Assembly: GCF_000256565.1 (NCBI RefSeq)
Contig: NZ_AJHH01000130.1
Location: forward strand, 1-39,201
Origin: Herbaspirillum lusitanum P6-12
GTDB taxonomy: Bacteria > Pseudomonadota > Gammaproteobacteria > Burkholderiales > Burkholderiaceae_D
Direction of reading: 5' to 3'
DNA: 39,201 nucleotides
Each line of letters opens with the position of its first letter. The stretch's first letter is position 1. Made by a program: the position numbers and the translations under genes. Under the pieces are notes generated by a model. That model had not been told where the DNA came from. It searched no databases and worked only from the letters and a program-made list of their open reading frames with translations. Positions 15,153 through 24,363 of this stretch are shown piece after piece.

Positions 15153-16016
15153 ATGGAAATTGCCGCACTTGAAATTTTTCGCGCCGTGGTCAGCGAGGGC
15201 GGCATCACGCGCGCCGCGGAGCGCCTGCATCGCGTGCAGTCGAATGTCACCACCCGCATCCGCCAGTTGGAGGAGTCGGTCGGCGTGCCGCTGTTCATCC
15301 GCGATCGCAAGCGTCTGTTGCTGACGCCGGCCGGGGAGATCTTGCTGGATTATTCCGAGCGCATCCTCGGTCTGGTGCAGGAGGCGCGTCAGGCGGTGCT
15401 GCCGCAAGGACCGCGCGGCCGGTTGCGCGTGGGCGCGATGGAAAGCACCGCCGCCAGCCGTTTGCCGGCGCCGCTGGCGGCGTTCCACCAGCGCTGGCCC
15501 GAGGTGCAGCTGGAACTGACCACGTCCGCGTCGCAGATGCTGATCGACCAGGTGCGTGCTTTCAAGCTGGATGCCGCGTTGGTGGCCGGCCCCATCGATG
15601 ACGATGTCTTTGTGGCAACGCCGCTGTACCAGGAAGAACTGGTGATCGTGGTGCCGCGCGGGCATGCACGGGTGAAGAGCCCGGACGACCTCACAGTCGA
15701 GACGCTGATTGTGTTCGAACAAGGTTGCGCCTATCGCAAGCGCGCCGAACACTGGTTCGCTTCAGGAACGATCAAGGGCCGTCGGCCGGCGCGTCTGCTC
15801 GAGCTGGGGTCGTATCATGCAATGCTGGCATGCGTGGCGGCAGGCGCCGGGATCGCCTTTGTTCCGCGAACGATATTAAATATGCATGGACAACAGAATT
15901 TTTCGACCTATTCTTTAGGAAAAGAAGGCCGCATCACCACGTATCTGATTTGCCGGCATGATCAGCAGACAACAGTTTACGATGCGTTGCGCACGCTGTT
16001 GCTGACTGAGTCCTGA
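15153..16016 (+). CDS. LysR-family transcriptional regulator
   Basis: A 287-residue LTTR. The N-terminal winged helix-turn-helix spans about residues 4-60 (EIFRAVVSEGGITRAAERLH, then RVQSNVTTRIRQLEESVGVP and LFIRDRKR). The rest is a periplasmic-binding-protein-like effector domain. ATG 15153 has AGGAGA at 15142-15147; an upstream TTG in frame adds an unrelated tail and is rejected. It is divergent from the YbfB-type transporter and probably regulates it through the box at 15016-15036. The effector is unknown. Confidence 0.92.
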   Translation: MEIAALEIFRAVVSEGGITRAAERLHRVQSNVTTRIRQLEESVGVPLFIRDRKRLLLTPAGEILLDYSERILGLVQEARQAVLPQGPRGRLRVGAMESTAASRLPAPLAAFHQRWPEVQLELTTSASQMLIDQVRAFKLDAALVAGPIDDDVFVATPLYQEELVIVVPRGHARVKSPDDLTVETLIVFEQGCAYRKRAEHWFASGTIKGRRPARLLELGSYHAMLACVAAGAGIAFVPRTILNMHGQQNFSTYSLGKEGRITTYLICRHDQQTTVYDALRTLLLTES

Positions 16017-16097
16017 CACCAACGGTGCAATCAGGCGCGGCCGCTCCGGGCGGCGTAACAATTTGTAAAAAACACTGCGGTCCGGCAATGCTTTTTT

Positions 16098-16103
16098 TAT
16101 AGT
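16098..16103 (+). promoter_or_regulatory. Candidate -10 element of the C-rich small RNA
   Basis: TATAGT follows a T7 run and would place transcription start near 16109. The -35 region is poor, so this is a moderate call. Confidence 0.35.
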
Positions 16104-16107
16104 CTGG

Positions 16108-16176
16108 TTTCCCCCTCCATTCTCTCCCCCGAGAATGGGATTTACCCCGCGAGCCGCAAGGCGCGTGGGGTTTTTT
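16108..16176 (+). ncRNA. Candidate C-rich small RNA with anti-Shine-Dalgarno motif
   Basis: A compact 70-base unit lies between lysR and nhaR. A -10-like TATAGT precedes a 5' tract TTTCCCCCTCC containing CCTCC, the anti-Shine-Dalgarno core. Then comes a perfect 8-bp hairpin, CCATTCTC (16117-16124) with GAGAATGG (16131-16138), whose loop is TCCCCC. An intrinsic terminator with a GCAA tetraloop ends the unit. No reading frame fits. The layout recalls the small RNAs of Betaproteobacteria described as toxic in E. coli; that comparison is from memory and not checked. It could alternatively be only the 3' end of the lysR message. Confidence 0.55.
16145..16176 (+). terminator. Intrinsic terminator with GCAA tetraloop
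   Basis: CCCCGCGAGCC pairs with GGCGCGTGGGG across a GCAA loop with two internal mismatches, and six T follow (16171-16176). It ends the candidate small RNA and would also stop read-through from lysR. Confidence 0.75.
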
Positions 16177-16200
16177 CTTTGTGCTTCGCTTTTTGCACGG

Positions 16201-17112
16201 TCATTTCCCTTTCGGAATGATCAGGCTTTCGCGTGCAGCAGACTGGATCGCCAGCACCGCCGGATGCGTCAGGCGGCGTTCCACCGAAATCGCATAGAAC
16301 TGTTCCGTGATCTGCTCGGTCTGGCCGATCTGCACCACACCGAGTTGCTGCTTCAGTTGCGCCGCAACCGCAGAGGGAGCGGCAAAGATGCCGGTGCCGG
16401 CTTCGCCGAATGCGTTGAGCAAGGCGCCGTCATCGAACTCGCCGGCAATCTGCGGACGTATCTTTTCCTTCTCGAACCAGCGCAGCAATTTTGGACGCAC
16501 TGCTGCGTCCTCTCCTGGCATCAGGAAGGGCGCGCCATCCAGGCTTTGCGGAAAATTCTTCTTGTGTGCTTTGGCCAGCGCCGGCGTGGCGAAAAAGCTG
16601 GTGCTGCATTCGCCGAGCAAGTGGCTGTAGCCGCGCACGTCGATATTGCCGGGCATCGGGCTGTCGGCGATGACGATGTCGAGCCGGTGAATGGCGAGAT
16701 CGCCGAGCAGGTTGTTGAGCTTGCCTTCGCGGCAGACGATGCGTACCGGATCCTCCAGTTTCAATGCGGTTTCCAGCAGCAGGTAGGCGATGGTCTTGGG
16801 CACGGCATCGGCGACGCCGACACGGAATTGCAATGGCCTGCCGCCGGGGCGAAAGCGCATCACTTCTTCGAGCTCTTCCCCGAGGGTGAAAATCTGGTCG
16901 GCATAGGCAAACACGGTACGGCCGGCGTCGTTGAGTTCCAGCTTGCGGCCGACGCGGTTGAATAGGCGGTAGCCGAGCGTCTCCTCGAATAGCGTGATCT
17001 GTCCGCTGATGGTCTGCGCGGTGAGATGCAGGCGCTCGCCGGCGCGCGCGATGCCGCCGGTCTTGGCGACGGTCCAGAAATAGTGCAGGTGTTTGTAGTT
17101 GAGCGCGGCCAT
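16201..17112 (-). CDS. nhaR: NhaR-type LysR regulator
   Basis: A 303-residue LysR-family protein whose N-terminus (ALNYKHLHYFWTVAKTGGIA, then LTAQTISGQI) is diagnostic of NhaR, the Na+-responsive activator of nhaA in E. coli. NhaR also acts on osmC and the pga genes there. The HTH covers about residues 5-64 and the effector domain follows. ATG 17112 gives the family-typical N-terminus. No nhaA antiporter gene is nearby, so its target here is unknown. The gene is divergent from the zinc-ribbon/terC pair, separated by 115 bp, which leaves open control of those genes. Confidence 0.85.
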   Translation of the reverse strand: MAALNYKHLHYFWTVAKTGGIARAGERLHLTAQTISGQITLFEETLGYRLFNRVGRKLELNDAGRTVFAYADQIFTLGEELEEVMRFRPGGRPLQFRVGVADAVPKTIAYLLLETALKLEDPVRIVCREGKLNNLLGDLAIHRLDIVIADSPMPGNIDVRGYSHLLGECSTSFFATPALAKAHKKNFPQSLDGAPFLMPGEDAAVRPKLLRWFEKEKIRPQIAGEFDDGALLNAFGEAGTGIFAAPSAVAAQLKQQLGVVQIGQTEQITEQFYAISVERRLTHPAVLAIQSAARESLIIPKGK

Positions 17113-17227
17113 GGTGTTTTCAATACATCGGTTTTTACGAAGATAATGAAAAGTATATTCGAATTTTCAAGAGTATCGGATTTGGCTAAAGTGGCACCTG
17201 TCTATTGCACAGCCATGGAGGCCCATC

Positions 17228-17548
17228 ATGAAATGTCCCGTTTGCACTACCGTCAATCTGAGCATGAGCGATCGTCAGGGCGTGGAAATCGATTACTGCC
17301 CGCAATGCCGCGGCGTCTGGCTCGATCGCGGCGAGCTCGACAAGTTGATTGAACGCGCGCAGGCCGTGGCGCCGCAAGTAGCTGCCCGCGCACCGGCGCC
17401 GCCTCAATATGCGCCGCCGATGCCGCCGCAACAGCAGCAGCGCGGTTACGATGACCGCTTCGGCCACGGCCGCGAGTACAAGGATCATTCGGATTACCGC
17501 TCGCGCAAGAAGAAGGGTTTTCTGGGCGAGATCTTCGATTTCGACTGA
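17228..17548 (+). CDS. Zinc-ribbon (zf-TFIIB) protein
   Basis: A 106-residue protein. Residues 1-40 form a zinc ribbon with two CxxC pairs: CPVC at 3-6 and CPQC (YCPQCRGVWLDRGELDKL), the typical zf-TFIIB layout. The middle is Pro/Gln-rich (about residues 55-75), and the tail is charged and ends RSRKKKGFLGEIFDFD. The function of this family is unknown; a metal- or nucleic-acid-linked role is possible. ATG 17228 has GGAGG six bases upstream. terC follows after 44 bp in the same direction, so the two are probably co-transcribed. Confidence 0.88.
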   Translation: MKCPVCTTVNLSMSDRQGVEIDYCPQCRGVWLDRGELDKLIERAQAVAPQVAARAPAPPQYAPPMPPQQQQRGYDDRFGHGREYKDHSDYRSRKKKGFLGEIFDFD

Positions 17549-17592
17549 CGTATCAATGCATCGATGCACTTGAATAACAAAGGGGAAATGCC

Positions 17593-18558
17593 GTGAACGG
17601 TGTAGAAAGTTTTGCAAGTCCGCTGATGTGGGGCGGATTCATTGTGTTTGTGCTGGGCATGCTGGCGTTCGACATGCTGGTGCTGGGCGGTCGCCATGCG
17701 CACAAGGTGACCGTCAAGGAAGCGCTGGGCTGGTCGGTGGCGTGGGTAATGCTGGCGCTGCTGTTCAGCGGTTTGCTGTGGTGGTACCTGGATCACAGCA
17801 TCGGCCGTGAATTCGCGAACCAGAAGAGCCTGGAGTTCCTGTCCGGCTACCTGATCGAGAAGTCGCTGTCGGTGGACAACATCTTCGTGTTCCTGGTGAT
17901 CTTCGGCTACTTCGCGGTGCCTGCGGAAATGCAGCGGCGCGTGTTGTTGTACGGCGTGGTCGGCGCGATTATCATGCGCGCCGTGATGATCTTGCTGGGC
18001 GCCTGGCTGATCGCGCAGTTCAGCTGGATCATGTACCTGTTCGGCGCATTCCTGGTCGTGACCGGCATCAAGATGCTGATCTTTGCGGACAAGGAAAGCG
18101 ACCTCAACGACAACCCGCTGCTGAAGTTCTTGCGCAAGCACATGCGCATCAGCAATGAGTACGACGGCGAGAAGTTCTTCACCATGCGCAACGGCGTGCG
18201 CTATTTCACGCCGCTGATGCTGGTGCTGATCCTGATTGAAGTGACGGACCTGGTCTTCGCAGTCGACAGCATCCCGGCGATTTTTGCGATCACCACCGAT
18301 CCGTTCATCGTGTTCACGTCGAACATGTTTGCGATCATGGGTTTGCGGGCGCTGTACTTCCTGCTGGCTGACGTGGCGGATCGTTTCCACTATCTCAAGT
18401 ACGGTCTGGCGCTGGTGCTGGTGTTCGTGGGCGGCAAGATGCTGCTGGCGTACTGGTTCCACATTCCGGTGATGGTGTCGCTGCTGGTGGTTGCCGCCAT
18501 CCTGGTGGCATCGGTGCTGATCAGTCTGGTGTTGTCAAAAAAGAAAATGTCGGCCTGA
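17593..18558 (+). CDS. TerC-family membrane protein (Alx-like)
   Basis: A 321-residue membrane protein with about nine hydrophobic segments and the TerC hallmarks: EKSLSVDNIFVFLVIF (acidic plus SxDN motif) and LIEVTDLVFAVDSIPAIFAI (ExTDLxFAxDSIPA). TerC/Alx proteins are linked to tellurite resistance, to Mn2+ efflux and to metalation of secreted enzymes. The GTG start has GGGGAA upstream. Unlike alx in E. coli, no yybP-ykoY element precedes it; the gap to the zinc-ribbon gene is 44 bp. A hairpin and T tract follow. A manganese role is plausible given the family, and a second Mn exporter lies 7 kb away. Confidence 0.9.
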   Translation: MNGVESFASPLMWGGFIVFVLGMLAFDMLVLGGRHAHKVTVKEALGWSVAWVMLALLFSGLLWWYLDHSIGREFANQKSLEFLSGYLIEKSLSVDNIFVFLVIFGYFAVPAEMQRRVLLYGVVGAIIMRAVMILLGAWLIAQFSWIMYLFGAFLVVTGIKMLIFADKESDLNDNPLLKFLRKHMRISNEYDGEKFFTMRNGVRYFTPLMLVLILIEVTDLVFAVDSIPAIFAITTDPFIVFTSNMFAIMGLRALYFLLADVADRFHYLKYGLALVLVFVGGKMLLAYWFHIPVMVSLLVVAAILVASVLISLVLSKKKMSA

Positions 18559-18587
18559 CGGGGGTTGGATCCGTGAAGGCTGAATAA

Positions 18588-18606
18588 ATTAGGGTCGGAG
18601 TGATTT
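18588..18606 (+). repeat. REP-like repeat copy 1
   Basis: AATTAGGGTCGGAGTGAT begins just before 18588. It is inverted relative to the two downstream copies, and its right half also forms the 5' arm of the terC terminator hairpin. Confidence 0.6.
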
Positions 18607-18636
18607 ACAATCGTGAATCGCTCCGGCTCTTTTTTT
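18596..18636 (+). terminator. terC terminator sharing the REP-like repeat
   Basis: CGGAGTGATT (18596-18605) pairs with AATCGCTCCG (18616-18625), with one G-T pair, followed by a T7 tract at 18630-18636. It looks like an intrinsic terminator for terC. Confidence 0.65.
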
Positions 18637-18668
18637 GATTTCATTCCTGATTCTCCATTCCTTTTCCT

Positions 18669-19430
18669 ATGGCTCGCTTGCCCCGCCTGGTTGTTCCGCA
18701 TCAGCCACACCACATCATCCAGCGCGGCCATGACGGCCAGGTCGTATTCCGCGACGCCGCCGACCATGCCGTTTTCCTCGACTGGCTCAAGGAGGGCGCG
18801 AAGCGCTTCAAGGTCGCCATCCACGCCTATGTCCTGATGCCGGACCACGTGCATTTGCTGGCTACCCCGGTGGACGCTGAGGGGCTGGCACGAATGATGC
18901 AGTGGGTAGGCCGGTATTACGTGCCCCATATCAACCAGAAATATCAGCGCAGCGGCACCCTGTGGCAAGGACGCTACAAGGCCACGGTGCTGGACGCGGA
19001 GCGCTACCTGCTGCTGTGCAGTCGCTACATCGAGCTCAATCCGGTGCGCAACGGCCTGGTCGGCAGCGCCCTGGATTATCCCTGGTCAAGCTACATGCAT
19101 CACATTGGCGCAAAGCCGGACCCGCTGATTACCGACCACAGCGTGTATTGGGCGCTGGGCAATACGCCGTTTGACCGGGAAATCGCCTACAAGCTGCAAG
19201 CGGAGCAATCGCTGGGGCAGGCCGAGATTGATGCAATCACCCAGGCGACGCTAAAAGGTTGGGCGCTGGGTGCGGAGGAGTACAAAAGCGGCTTGGAAAA
19301 GCAGGTCAGCCGCCGTGTCAGTCCTGCAAAGCGGGGCCGGCCGGTGAAGAAAATTGATGAAGCGGCATCCTCAGAAGAAAATGCGGCGGGCAACACCCCT
19401 GGGATAACTCTCGTAAATACAAAGAGTTAG
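18669..19430 (+). CDS. REP-associated tyrosine transposase (RAYT)
   Basis: A 253-residue Y1 HUH-type transposase of the IS200-like REP-associated family. It starts MARLPRLVVPHQPHHIIQRG and has the HUH metal motif PDHVHLL (H60, H62). The probable tyrosine region (VGRYYVPHINQKY) is followed by SGTLWQGRYKATVLDAERYL and YIELNPVRNGLV, all characteristic of the family. The C-terminal tail is lysine/arginine-rich. RAYTs are single-copy, domesticated-type transposases thought to spread REP sequences, and REP-like repeats flank this gene. It separates terC from gltB. No disruption is visible. Confidence 0.92.
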   Translation: MARLPRLVVPHQPHHIIQRGHDGQVVFRDAADHAVFLDWLKEGAKRFKVAIHAYVLMPDHVHLLATPVDAEGLARMMQWVGRYYVPHINQKYQRSGTLWQGRYKATVLDAERYLLLCSRYIELNPVRNGLVGSALDYPWSSYMHHIGAKPDPLITDHSVYWALGNTPFDREIAYKLQAEQSLGQAEIDAITQATLKGWALGAEEYKSGLEKQVSRRVSPAKRGRPVKKIDEAASSEENAAGNTPGITLVNTKS

Positions 19431-19451
19431 GGAATTGAATCATGAGCATGC

Positions 19452-19469
19452 ATTACTCTGTCCCTAATT
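19452..19469 (-). repeat. REP-like repeat copy 2
   Basis: On the minus strand this reads AATTAGGGACAGAGTAAT, matching copy 1 at 15 of 18 positions in opposite orientation. It begins 22 bp after the transposase stop. Confidence 0.6.
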
Positions 19470-19498
19470 AAAAATTACTGAAAATTCCAGGGATTTAA

Positions 19499-19515
19499 AT
19501 TTTACTCTGACCCCT
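19499..19515 (-). repeat. REP-like repeat copy 3
   Basis: On the minus strand this reads AGGGGTCAGAGTAAAAT, sharing the core GGGTCRGAGTRA with copies 1 and 2. It lies 74 bp before the gltB start. Confidence 0.55.
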
Positions 19516-19588
19516 TTTGTTCTTATTGAAGATTTGGGTGCAGTGCACTATCCTTAAACCCTTACTCTCAAAGTGGTGGAGCACCGTT

Positions 19589-22500
19589 ATGCACGCGCAA
19601 GGCCTATACGACCCAGCTAATGAACACGACGCCTGTGGTGTCGGTTTTATCGCCCATATCAAGGGCAAGAAAAACCATTCCATCGTTGAGCAAGGCTTGC
19701 TCATCCTGAAGAATCTGGACCACCGGGGTGCGGTCGGTGCAGATCCGCTGATGGGCGACGGCGCCGGTATCCTGATTCAGATTCCGGATCAGTACTATCG
19801 CGAAGAAATGTCCAGGCAGGGCGTCGAACTGCCGCCGCCAGGCGAATACGGCGTCGGCATGGTCTTCCTGCCGAAGGAAAACGCCTCGCGCATCGCCTGC
19901 GAACAGGAAATCGAGCGTTCGGTGCTGGCTGAAGGCCAGGTCGTGCTGGGCTGGCGCAACGTGCCGGTCGACATGGACATGCCGATGTCGCCGACCGTGC
20001 GTGAAAAAGAGCCGGTCATTCGCCAGATCTTCATCGGTCGCGGTCCGGACATCATGGTCACCGATGCGCTGGAACGCAAACTGTATGTGATCCGCAAGTC
20101 GTCCGGCCACGCCATCCAGGCGCTGAACCTGATCCACGGCAAGGAATTCTTCGTGCCGTCGATGTCGGCGCGCACGGTAGTCTACAAGGGCCTGCTGCTG
20201 GCCGACCAGGTCGGCGTGTACTACAAGGACCTGCAGGATCCGCGCTGTGTTTCCGCGCTGGCGCCAACCACCAATACCTTCCCGGAATGGCCGCTGGCCC
20301 ACCCCTATCGCCTGATCGCCCACAACGGCGAAATCAACACCGTCAAGGGCAACTTCAACTGGATGCGCGCACGCGAAGGCGTGATGCAATCGGCCGTGCT
20401 GGGCGACGACCTGAAGAAATTGTTCCCACTGATCTATGAAGGTCAGTCCGACACCGCGTGCTTCGATAACGCGCTCGAACTGTTGCTGATGGCAGGCTAT
20501 CCGCTGGCGCAAGCCATGATGATGATGGTGCCGGAAGCCTGGGAAAATCACACTTTGATGGACGACAACCGTCGCGCCTTCTACGAATACCACGCTGCGA
20601 TGATGGAACCATGGGACGGCCCGGCCGCCCTGGCGTTCACCGACGGCCGTCACATCGGCGGCACGCTCGACCGCAACGGTCTGCGTCCTGCGCGCTACAT
20701 CGTCACCGACGACGACCTGGTCGTGATGGCGTCGGAATCCGGCGTGCTGCCGATTCCTGAATCGAAGATCATCCAGAAATGGCGCCTGCAACCGGGCAAG
20801 ATGTTCCTGATCGACCTCGACGCCGGCCGCATCATCGACGACAAGGAGCTGAAGGACACCTACGCCAATGCCAAGCCGTACAAGCAATGGATTTCGTCGG
20901 TGCGCGTCAAGCTCGACGAACTCAAGGCCGAGCCGGTCGAATCCGGTTCGACCATTCCGCTGCTGGATCGCCAGCAAGTGTTCGGCTACACCCAGGAAGA
21001 CGTCAAGTTCCTGATGGCGCCGATGGCGTCGGCCGGTGAAGAAGCGATCGGTTCGATGGGCAACGACTCGCCGCTGGCAGTCATGTCCAACAAGAACAAG
21101 ACGCTCTACAACTACTTCAAGCAATTGTTCGCGCAAGTGACCAACCCGCCGATCGACCCGATCCGCGAAGCCATGGTCATGTCGCTGGTGTCCTTCATCG
21201 GCCCGCGTCCGAACCTGCTCGACACCAACAACATCAACCCGCCGATGCGCCTGGAAGTATCGCAGCCAATTCTGGACTACGCCGACATCGCCAAGCTGCG
21301 CAACATCAGCGCGCACACCGGCGGCAAGTTCAAGTCGCACGAGCTGAACATCTGCTACCCGGTCGCGTGGGGCAAGGAAGGCATCGAAGCACGCCTGGCC
21401 TCGCTGTGCGCCAAGGCCGTCGACGCGGTCAAGTCGGGTCACAACATCCTGATCATTTCGGACCGCAAGGTCGATTCCGAACAAGTCGCGATCCCAGCAT
21501 TGCTGGCGACTTCGGCGATCCACTTGCACCTGGTGAGCAAGGGCTTGCGTACGTCGACCGGTCTGGTGGTCGACACCGGTTCCGCACGCGAAACCCATCA
21601 CTTCGCATTGCTGGCAGGTTACGGCGCGGAAGCGATCCACCCGTACCTGGCGATGGACACGTTGAGCGAAATGGCCAAGGGCCTGCCGGGCGAGCTGTCG
21701 GGCGAGAAGGCGATCTACAACTTCCAGAAGGCGATCGGCAAGGGCTTGCTGAAGGTCATGTCGAAGATGGGTATTTCGACTTACATGTCCTACTGCGGCG
21801 CGCAGATCTTCGAAGCCATCGGCCTGAACAAGGCGCTGGTCGACAAGTACTTCAAGGGCACCGCATCGAACGTCGAAGGCATCGGCGTGTTCGAAGTCGC
21901 CGAAGAAGCGCTGCGCCTGCACCGCGCTGCCTTCAGCGCCGATCCGGTTCTGGCCAATGCGCTCGACGCCGGCGGCGAGTATGCCTTCCGCATCCGCGGC
22001 GAAGAACACATGTGGACGCCGGACGCGATCGCCAAGCTGCAGCACTCGACCCGCGCGAACAACTTCAATTCGTACAAGGAATACGCGCAGATCATCAATG
22101 ATCAGTCCAAGCGCCACATGACCTTGCGCGGCCTGTTCGAATTCAAGATCGATCCGTCGAAGGCGATCTCGATCGATGAAGTCGAACCAGCCAAGGAAAT
22201 CGTCAAGCGTTTCGCCACCGGCGCCATGTCGCTGGGTTCGATCTCGACCGAAGCGCACGCCACGCTGGCGATCGCGATGAACCGCATCGGCGGCAAGTCC
22301 AACACCGGCGAAGGCGGCGAAGACGTCAATCGCTATCGCAACGAACTCAAGGGCATCCCGATCAAGCAGGGCGCAACCCTGGCGTCGGAAATCGGCAAGG
22401 ACGTCATCGAAGTCGACATCCCGCTGCAAGCCGGCGACTCGCTGCGTTCGCGCATCAAGCAGGTGGCTTCCGGTCGTTTCGGCGTGTCGGCTGAATACCT

Positions 22501-24250
22501 GATCTCCGCCGACCAGATCCAGATCAAGATGGCGCAAGGCGCGAAGCCGGGCGAAGGCGGTCAACTTCCGGGCCACAAGGTCACCGATTACATCGCGACA
22601 TTGCGCGTGTCGGTGCCGGGCGTGGGTTTGATTTCGCCGCCGCCGCACCATGACATCTATTCGATCGAAGATCTGGCGCAGCTGATCCACGATCTGAAGA
22701 ACGTCAATCCGCGCGCCTCGATCTCGGTCAAGCTGGTGTCGGAAGTCGGCGTCGGCACGGTTGCCGCAGGCGTCGCCAAGGCCAAGTCGGATCACGTCGT
22801 GATCGCCGGCCATGACGGCGGCACCGGCGCATCGCCGCTGTCCTCGATCAAGCATGCCGGTTCGCCATGGGAACTCGGCCTGGCCGAAACCCAGCAGACG
22901 CTGGTGCTGAACGGTTTGCGCAACCGCATCCGCGTGCAGGCCGACGGCCAGATGAAGACCGGCCGCGACGTCGTCATCGGCGCGCTGCTGGGCGCGGACG
23001 AGTTCGGTTTCGCCACCGCGCCGCTGGTGGTCGAAGGCTGCATCATGATGCGCAAGTGCCATCTGAACACTTGCCCGGTCGGCGTGGCGACACAGGATCC
23101 CGTCCTGCGCGCCAAGTTCTCCGGCAAGCCTGAGCACGTGGTCAACTTCTTCTTCTTCATCGCCGAAGAAGTACGTCAGATCATGGCGCAACTGGGCATC
23201 CGTACCTTCAACGAACTGATCGGCCGTTCCGATCTGCTGGACCGCACCAAGGCTATCCAGCACTGGAAGGCGCAAGGTCTGGACTTCAGCAAGATCTTCT
23301 ATCAACCGGTCAGCGCGACGCCGTACTTCCACACCGAAAATCAAGATCACGGTCTGGACAAGGCGCTGGATCACAAGCTGATTGCACAAGCCAGGATCGC
23401 GTTGGAAAAAGGCGAGAAGGTCTCCTTCATTTCGCCGATCCGCAACCTGAACCGCACCGTTGGCGCCATGTTGTCGGGTGAGGTGGCCAAGCGTTACGGC
23501 AATGAAGGCTTGCCGGACGACACCATCCACATCCAGCTGCAAGGCACCGCGGGCCAATCGGCCGGCGCGTTCCTGGCGCACGGCGTGACATTGGACCTGG
23601 TCGGCGAAGGCAACGACTACGTCGGCAAGGGCTTATCGGGCGGTCGCATCATCGTGCGTCCGAACACCGAGTTCCGCGGCCGTGCGGTCGACAACATGAT
23701 CTCCGGCAATACCGTGTTGTACGGTGCAACGTCCGGCGAGGCGTTCATCAACGGCGTGGTCGGCGAGCGTTTCGCCGTGCGTAACTCCGGCGCCATCGCC
23801 GTGGTTGAAGGCACCGGCGATCACGGTTGCGAATACATGACCGGCGGCTCCGTCGTCGTCCTGGGCGCAACCGGCCGCAACTTTGCAGCGGGCATGTCCG
23901 GCGGCATTGCTTACGTCTACGACGAAGCCGGTGACTTCGCCGGCAAGTGCAACCTGGCCATGGTAGCGCTCGACAAGGTCCTGTCCGACACCGAACAGGA
24001 AGCCTCGACCGATCGCGCCATCTGGCACAGCCTGCAACGCGGCGGCGACGGCCAGACCGATGAAGTCATCCTGCGCGGCCTGATCGAGCGTCACTTCAAG
24101 TACACCGGCAGCACGCGTGCGCGCTACCTGCTGGACAACTGGGCGGCGTCGCGCGGCAAGTTCGTCAAGGTCTTCCCGACCGAGTACAAACGTGCGCTGG
24201 GCGAACTCCATGCAGCCAAAGCGGCCCCGAAGGACAAGGTTCCGGCGTAA
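19589..24250 (+). CDS. gltB: Glutamate synthase (NADPH) large subunit, short gap in glutaminase domain
   Basis: A 1553-residue GltB, which transfers the amide of glutamine to 2-oxoglutarate with GltD as partner. A 15-residue propeptide precedes the catalytic C16 ([13 protein letters not shown]). The glutaminase domain shows [13 protein letters not shown]. The FMN/synthase domain follows ([27 protein letters not shown]), then the 3Fe-4S cysteines C1151, C1157 and C1162 ([16 protein letters not shown]) and the C-terminal glycine-rich beta-helix. ATG 19589 has GGAG upstream. At residues 222-230 the sequence reads [10 protein letters not shown] where the family has SALALVHQRFSTNTF. The HQRFS segment, whose Arg is a glutamine-binding residue by analogy with GlmS, is missing in frame. 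Otherwise it is complete and upstream of gltD. Confidence 0.95.
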   Translation: MHAQGLYDPANEHDACGVGFIAHIKGKKNHSIVEQGLLILKNLDHRGAVGADPLMGDGAGILIQIPDQYYREEMSRQGVELPPPGEYGVGMVFLPKENASRIACEQEIERSVLAEGQVVLGWRNVPVDMDMPMSPTVREKEPVIRQIFIGRGPDIMVTDALERKLYVIRKSSGHAIQALNLIHGKEFFVPSMSARTVVYKGLLLADQVGVYYKDLQDPRCVSALAPTTNTFPEWPLAHPYRLIAHNGEINTVKGNFNWMRAREGVMQSAVLGDDLKKLFPLIYEGQSDTACFDNALELLLMAGYPLAQAMMMMVPEAWENHTLMDDNRRAFYEYHAAMMEPWDGPAALAFTDGRHIGGTLDRNGLRPARYIVTDDDLVVMASESGVLPIPESKIIQKWRLQPGKMFLIDLDAGRIIDDKELKDTYANAKPYKQWISSVRVKLDELKAEPVESGSTIPLLDRQQVFGYTQEDVKFLMAPMASAGEEAIGSMGNDSPLAVMSNKNKTLYNYFKQLFAQVTNPPIDPIREAMVMSLVSFIGPRPNLLDTNNINPPMRLEVSQPILDYADIAKLRNISAHTGGKFKSHELNICYPVAWGKEGIEARLASLCAKAVDAVKSGHNILIISDRKVDSEQVAIPALLATSAIHLHLVSKGLRTSTGLVVDTGSARETHHFALLAGYGAEAIHPYLAMDTLSEMAKGLPGELSGEKAIYNFQKAIGKGLLKVMSKMGISTYMSYCGAQIFEAIGLNKALVDKYFKGTASNVEGIGVFEVAEEALRLHRAAFSADPVLANALDAGGEYAFRIRGEEHMWTPDAIAKLQHSTRANNFNSYKEYAQIINDQSKRHMTLRGLFEFKIDPSKAISIDEVEPAKEIVKRFATGAMSLGSISTEAHATLAIAMNRIGGKSNTGEGGEDVNRYRNELKGIPIKQGATLASEIGKDVIEVDIPLQAGDSLRSRIKQVASGRFGVSAEYLISADQIQIKMAQGAKPGEGGQLPGHKVTDYIATLRVSVPGVGLISPPPHHDIYSIEDLAQLIHDLKNVNPRASISVKLVSEVGVGTVAAGVAKAKSDHVVIAGHDGGTGASPLSSIKHAGSPWELGLAETQQTLVLNGLRNRIRVQADGQMKTGRDVVIGALLGADEFGFATAPLVVEGCIMMRKCHLNTCPVGVATQDPVLRAKFSGKPEHVVNFFFFIAEEVRQIMAQLGIRTFNELIGRSDLLDRTKAIQHWKAQGLDFSKIFYQPVSATPYFHTENQDHGLDKALDHKLIAQARIALEKGEKVSFISPIRNLNRTVGAMLSGEVAKRYGNEGLPDDTIHIQLQGTAGQSAGAFLAHGVTLDLVGEGNDYVGKGLSGGRIIVRPNTEFRGRAVDNMISGNTVLYGATSGEAFINGVVGERFAVRNSGAIAVVEGTGDHGCEYMTGGSVVVLGATGRNFAAGMSGGIAYVYDEAGDFAGKCNLAMVALDKVLSDTEQEASTDRAIWHSLQRGGDGQTDEVILRGLIERHFKYTGSTRARYLLDNWAASRGKFVKVFPTEYKRALGELHAAKAAPKDKVPA

Positions 24251-24363
24251 GCCGCAACCCTCGGCCCTCGGCCAGATCTGAAATAACGCAAGGCCGGCGA
24301 TTCTGATAACGACAACGACAGAATCGCCCGCCGCCTATCCTTAGCGAAGAATGTGAGTGGAAA

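Larger units (their letters stand above)
18588..19515 (+). mobile_element. RAYT transposase with REP-like flanking repeats
   Basis: A single-gene unit: one REP-like repeat before the transposase and two inverted copies after it. The core is GGGTCRGAGTRA. Copies are at about 18588-18606 (+), 19452-19469 (-) and 19499-19515 (-). Boundaries are estimated from these repeats, and no target-site duplication was identified. Confidence 0.6.

Noticed and set aside
17549-17592. A possible yybP-ykoY element before terC
   Set aside because: Only 44 bp separate terC from the zinc-ribbon gene, and neither GGGGAGTAG nor GTCAACATAC is present.
18669-19430. The transposase as part of a larger insertion sequence or island
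   Set aside because: Flanking genes (terC, gltB) are housekeeping, composition does not shift, and no long terminal inverted repeats or target duplication are seen.
19604-23581. A 1325-residue open frame on the minus strand inside gltB
   Set aside because: It is antisense to a strongly conserved gene, rich in Arg/His/Asp/Val, and shows no family motif. High-GC codon bias opens this frame by chance.
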